From: JAEUIX01 sp964611125
GTDB lineage: Bacteria; Planctomycetota; Phycisphaerae; Phycisphaerales; UBA1924
Length of the DNA: 64,000 nt
NCBI GenBank assembly: GCA_964611125.1
Contig: CAZSZO010000012.1
Coordinates: 20,242-84,241 of the forward strand
Reading direction: 5' to 3'
In this document: positions 60,844 to 64,000 of the stretch, piece after piece
Numbering within the stretch: position 1 is the stretch's first letter
Layout of the letters: each line of letters opens with the position of its first letter
The notes under the pieces: generated by a model
What the model saw: only the letters and a program-made list of their open reading frames with translations
What the model was told of the DNA's origin: nothing
Databases searched by the model: none
Program-made: the position numbers and the translations under genes

Positions 60844-63413
60844 CCCGCCCCGGCGCTTCGCACCCGCCCGCCAGCCTCCCCGGCCCCGCGCAGGTCAATC
60901 ACCTCGCGCTCGCAGCGGTCGTGCTGATCCTGACGCCGCTCCTGGCCCGCGCCATGACCCCGGTGGCGACTTTCCCGGCCTGGGACTTTGATCCGCTCAT
61001 GGCCTTCGACCCCAGCCCCGTCGGCATGGGGCCCGCTGGTTCCCTCGTTTGCGATGTTCTCGTGCTGCTCGGCTGCGGGCTGGGGTTGCTGGCAGGTTCG
61101 CGAGCGCCGGCCCAACGCGGCTGGCGCCATGCCCACTCTCACGGCGAAACCCTCTGGCTGGGCGCCGCAGGGCTGCTGATCCTCTCGGCCTGCGCCCCGC
61201 TGGCGTTCCACGCCGGTCTCCTCTCCCGCAGCCCGGACGTGGGTGGGGGTTCGGGGACGGCGTTCTTCGCCCTCGGCCACATGCGCATCGGCGCGGCGTG
61301 GCTCAGCGGCATGCTCGCGGCCCTCGCCCTCTGGCGAGCCTGCCGCGACCCCGGCGCGCGGGCCGTGGCCTTTGCGGTGCTGATGGGCTTCGTGATCATG
61401 CTGGCCTTCCGCGGGGCCCAGCAGGTGATGGTCGAGCACGCCGCGACGGTTGCCGACTTCCAGCGCAACAAGAGTCAGATCTTCGCCGCGCAGGGGTGGA
61501 GCGCCGACTCCCCGATGGCCAGGGGCTACGAGCGGCGCCTGACGCAGAATGAGGCTTCGGGCTGGTTCGGGCTCGCGAACGTGTTCGCGACGTTCGCCGC
61601 GGCCGGCGCCGTGGGCTTCGGTGGGATGGCGTGGGCGGCCTGGCGGGCCCGGTCTACGCCCGGAGTGTCGACCCCTTTGGGGCTCATGGTCACCCTCGCG
61701 GGAGCCGTCACCAGCCTCGCGGCCGTCGCAATGGCCGGCGCGAAGGGCGGCGCTGCGGCCATGGTCCTCGGCGGGGTTCTCTGCGGGGCATTTCTGCTGG
61801 CCCCGCGCCTCGGCGAGCTTCCGTGGCTCCGGCGGGGGCTGGCGTGGGCGCCCCTCGCCGCCGTGGGGCTCGTGCTTCTGGGCGTGGTCGCCCGCGGCTT
61901 GGTCGGCCTGCGCTCGGGCGAACTCTCGCTGCTCTTCCGCGGGTTCTACCTGCAGGCAGCCGGGCGCATCGCCCTGGGCTTCGACCTCGCCGGCGCCCAT
62001 GTGGGCGACTGGCTGCGCGGCGTCGGCCCCGATGGCTTCAAGGAGGCCTACCTCCTCGCCAAGAACCCGCTCAGCCCCGAGGAAGTCTCGAGCCCGCACA
62101 GCCTGCTCTTCGACTGGTGGGCATGTTTGGGGCTGGCGGGGCTTGCTTGGGCGGTGGTCTTCGCCGGGCTGCTGATCGCCGTCGGGCGCGCCGCCAGCGC
62201 GACCGGCGTCACCGGCGCCAGCCCGACCCGGCCGGACGACGACGGACAGCCCGACGTCAGAACCCTCGTGCGGGTCGTCGTGGGGATCGCCACCGCCGCC
62301 ACGTTTGCGTCGATCATGCTGTTTCGGGCGGCAGTCACCCCGTCGCTCGCTGTGGTCTATCTGGCGGGGCTGGGCGCCTGGTGCGTCGCGGGGGGGCACA
62401 TGGTGGCGCTGCTGCGGCGCCTGCCGCTGGGGTTGACCCAGGCGGCGCTGGCGGGCGCCGCGTGCGTGGGCGCCGTCCACACACAGATCGAGGTCACCGG
62501 CGTCAACCCCGCCTCAGCCGGGCTGTGCCTGGCGATGATCGCCATCGCCGCGGCCCGCCCGCCCGACGCCGCAGCGGGCTCCAACGCCCTCGCCAGCCTG
62601 CCCGGTGTCGCCGTTGCGCGCCTGCTGGCGGGCGTCGCCATCCTTCTCGCGGGGGCGATCGGCCTGCTTGGCGTGCTACCCGCCGCTCGCTGGGAGGGTC
62701 GCCTGCAGCGCGCGGCTGAGACCGTCGCCCCGATCTCCGATCTCCGCGCCCGCATGGCCGAGGTCGGCAGTCTTCCGGCCGCACGCCGGGCGGAGGCGGC
62801 CGCGCAGATCGCCCAGAGTCTTAGTGTGGCCCTGGGCCGTGCGGTGCCCGCGGAGCGCGGCGCCATCGACGACGCGCTCGCGCAGCTCATGGCGAAACTG
62901 GTTCCCAAGGCGATGGTCGAGTTGCCCGAACCGGTTGGCCGTCTCGATCAGGCCGGCCAGGCCGGCCAGCCCGGTCAGGCCCGGTCTTTGGGCGATTGGC
63001 GGGTCGAGCGCGAGGTGCTCCGCCTGGCCACGGTCTACCGGTTCGCGGCGGGCGCCCAGCTGCCGGCGGCGACCCCGGCTGGCCGCCGGCTCGCCAGCGC
63101 CATCGAGTTGGCCGGGCGACCCCAGGCCCCCGTGTCGCTGGTGCTCTCGCTGGCGGGGTACCACGAGGAATGCCTAGGTGATCTCACCGAGGCGCTCCGG
63201 GCGGTTGAGTCGATGCTCGGCCGCGACCCGTACAACCTCCTCGCGGCGTCCCGCCGCCTGAGCCTGCTGGTGCGCCTGGCCAGCCCCGAGGCCCCCGCGG
63301 CGGCCCGCCGGCTGCTGGAACTGGATGACCGTCTGGTGCTCGACCCCCTTCGCCGGCTGAGCCGGGAGCAGCGGTTGCGCGCTGAGGGGATCGCCGCCGC
63401 GGCAGGCCAGTAG
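60840..63413 (+). CDS. O-antigen ligase / Wzy-like polytopic membrane protein
   Basis: Protein of 857 aa, GTG start overlapping the preceding stop. About ten to twelve membrane segments in residues 20-620. The Wzy_C-type signature appears as AGAKGGAAAMVLGG (~residue 300) and GVGPDGFKEAYLLAKNPLSPEEVSSPHSLLFDWWACLGLAGLAWAV (read in parts), with the His of the large periplasmic loop. The last ~220 residues are soluble, with helical repeats (SLAGYHEECLGDLTEALRAVESMLGRDPYNLLAASRRL) reminiscent of TPR. O-antigen ligases or polymerases join glycans in the envelope. Fits with lpxA and uxs for surface polysaccharide. Confidence 0.75.
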   Translation: MTRPGASHPPASLPGPAQVNHLALAAVVLILTPLLARAMTPVATFPAWDFDPLMAFDPSPVGMGPAGSLVCDVLVLLGCGLGLLAGSRAPAQRGWRHAHSHGETLWLGAAGLLILSACAPLAFHAGLLSRSPDVGGGSGTAFFALGHMRIGAAWLSGMLAALALWRACRDPGARAVAFAVLMGFVIMLAFRGAQQVMVEHAATVADFQRNKSQIFAAQGWSADSPMARGYERRLTQNEASGWFGLANVFATFAAAGAVGFGGMAWAAWRARSTPGVSTPLGLMVTLAGAVTSLAAVAMAGAKGGAAAMVLGGVLCGAFLLAPRLGELPWLRRGLAWAPLAAVGLVLLGVVARGLVGLRSGELSLLFRGFYLQAAGRIALGFDLAGAHVGDWLRGVGPDGFKEAYLLAKNPLSPEEVSSPHSLLFDWWACLGLAGLAWAVVFAGLLIAVGRAASATGVTGASPTRPDDDGQPDVRTLVRVVVGIATAATFASIMLFRAAVTPSLAVVYLAGLGAWCVAGGHMVALLRRLPLGLTQAALAGAACVGAVHTQIEVTGVNPASAGLCLAMIAIAAARPPDAAAGSNALASLPGVAVARLLAGVAILLAGAIGLLGVLPAARWEGRLQRAAETVAPISDLRARMAEVGSLPAARRAEAAAQIAQSLSVALGRAVPAERGAIDDALAQLMAKLVPKAMVELPEPVGRLDQAGQAGQPGQARSLGDWRVEREVLRLATVYRFAAGAQLPAATPAGRRLASAIELAGRPQAPVSLVLSLAGYHEECLGDLTEALRAVESMLGRDPYNLLAASRRLSLLVRLASPEAPAAARRLLELDDRLVLDPLRRLSREQRLRAEGIAAAAGQ

Positions 63414-63470
63414 GTTGGCGCAGGGGGGCGCTGCGGGGCTCCGCGGTTCGCCAGTGGCGCCGGCGTTGGC

Positions 63471-63498
63471 TTGACCGTTCCCCACCGCCCGCTAGCAT
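63471..63498 (+). promoter_or_regulatory. Sigma70-type promoter upstream of fusA
   Basis: TTGACC (63471-63476), 16-bp spacer, TAGCAT (63493-63498). Closest match to consensus seen in the window. Confidence 0.55.
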
Positions 63499-63588
63499 TC
63501 GCCCTGTGTCCGGGGACTTGGTTTCCTGGCAGTTTTGGCGTGCCTGTCTGCGTGCTTGTGCGGCCCGTTGACGGAGTGAGTTCGAGCC

Positions 63589-63639
63589 ATGTCTGACGCT
63601 TCCAGCGACGACGAGGACGACGACGAACCGGGCGACTAA
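63589..63639 (+). CDS. Tiny acidic ORF (16 aa) in the fusA leader
   Basis: ATG 63589 to TAA 63639 encodes MSDASSDDEDDDEPGD, eight Asp and two Glu in 16 residues. No strong ribosome-binding site (a weak GGAG is about 12 nt or more upstream). Could be a leader peptide or chance; the strong codon bias for GAC/GAG makes it stand out. It lies ~85 nt after the predicted transcription start. Confidence 0.3.
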   Translation: MSDASSDDEDDDEPGD

Positions 63640-63922
63640 GCCACTGCGCGGCCGGGCGACTCCTGCTGCCCGCCTCGCCCACGCCACCCCCCGCCCCCCG
63701 GCCCCCGCGCCTCCCTACGCGACGCAGCCGAAAACCCGCTCCGATCGCCTTCGGCGCCCTTCCCGCAGGGCTGGTGTTGAAGGCGCCGCTCCCGGCGACC
63801 GGCTACCCAGTCCGTTCGCTCCGGCTGCTTCAGACCTCGATACCCAGCTTTACCCGACCACCCCCGCCGACCTTTCGTTGACCCCCCGTTGACCCCGACT
63901 CAACGCTTCAAGGACCCCCACG

Positions 63923-64000
63923 ATGGCCACCGACCTTTCATTCATCCGCAACATCGGCATCTGCGCCCACATCGACGCCGGCAAGACCACCGTCTCCGAG
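63923..64000 (+). CDS. fusA: Elongation factor G (5' end only)
   Basis: First 26 codons, truncated by the window edge. ATG 63923 follows AAGGA. The readable part contains RNIGICAHIDAGKTT, the EF-G P-loop signature (AHIDAGKT), distinct from EF-Tu. It drives ribosome translocation. Confidence 0.9.
   Translation, partial: MATDLSFIRNIGICAHIDAGKTTVSE

Larger units (their letters stand above)
63414..63922. other. 509-bp leader/intergenic region before fusA
   Basis: Holds a good sigma70 promoter (63471-63498), a 16-codon acidic ORF (63589-63639) and two direct GTTGACCCC repeats (63877-63885, 63888-63896). No conserved RNA structure was recognised. The predicted fusA leader is about 420 nt. Confidence 0.6.

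Noticed and set aside
63877..63896. Two TTGACC boxes taken as extra fusA promoters
   Set aside because: No -10 element at a workable distance before the start codon; more likely a short direct repeat.

Overview
The window is very GC-rich DNA from a bacterium that best fits the Planctomycetota, probably class Phycisphaerae. The support is a topoisomerase VI B subunit, a single-chain SecDF, a planctomycete-style pseudopilin with a divergent DG-type C-terminal motif, an LpxA acyltransferase (so an outer membrane), type II secretion genes, and two adjacent intramembrane proteases sharing a C-terminal tail. The assignment is inferred from gene content; no rRNA is present.

Region 1 (1-22.8 kb) is the right part of a lambda-like siphovirus prophage. 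Reading left to right it encodes the major capsid protein, decoration protein, neck and tail-completion genes, tail tube, a lipoprotein, tail-assembly chaperones joined by a lambda-type GGGAAAG slippery site, tape measure, repeat and beta-rich tail-tip or fibre proteins, a DUF1833-like protein, a giant tail-tip protein that fuses peptidase, I-like and J-like modules, a short DNA methyltransferase, and a small unknown protein. A tyrosine integrase on the opposite strand abuts tRNA-Ala(CGC). Terminase, portal, lysis, replication and repressor genes must lie left of the window.

Region 2 (22.9-40.9 kb) is host chromosome: topoisomerase VI B, a Nudix hydrolase, M50 and rhomboid proteases, the conserved tgt-yajC-secDF export cluster, a LysM protein, UDP-glucuronate decarboxylase, a 2H phosphoesterase, a universal stress protein, an M48 lipoprotein protease, a UbiE/MenG methyltransferase, and a cobalamin-binding-like protein that lacks the ligand histidine.

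Region 3 (41.0-45.8 kb) is a tightly overlapping four-gene minus-strand operon for trans-4-hydroxy-L-proline breakdown: epimerase, FAD amino-acid dehydrogenase, a fused ferredoxin/flavin oxidoreductase, and a DapA-family deaminase. lipB follows it, and lipB and lpxA diverge from overlapping -10 elements.

Region 4 (47.6-57.9 kb) holds divergent gspF and gspE, a tandem pair of exported glycine-rich proteins whose first 754 bp are identical while their 3' halves differ, rplU, a 117-bp MITE-like repeat, typA, and an ECF sigma factor overlapping a one-TM partner gene.

Region 5 (58.0-64.0 kb) has an HD-domain protein, a pseudopilin, a small zinc-knuckle membrane protein, an O-antigen-ligase-like polytopic protein, a long leader containing a tiny acidic ORF, and the first 26 codons of fusA.

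Several host genes carry a TANNNT -10 box only 5-9 nt before the start codon, which suggests leaderless transcripts. No CRISPR array and no complete insertion sequence were seen.
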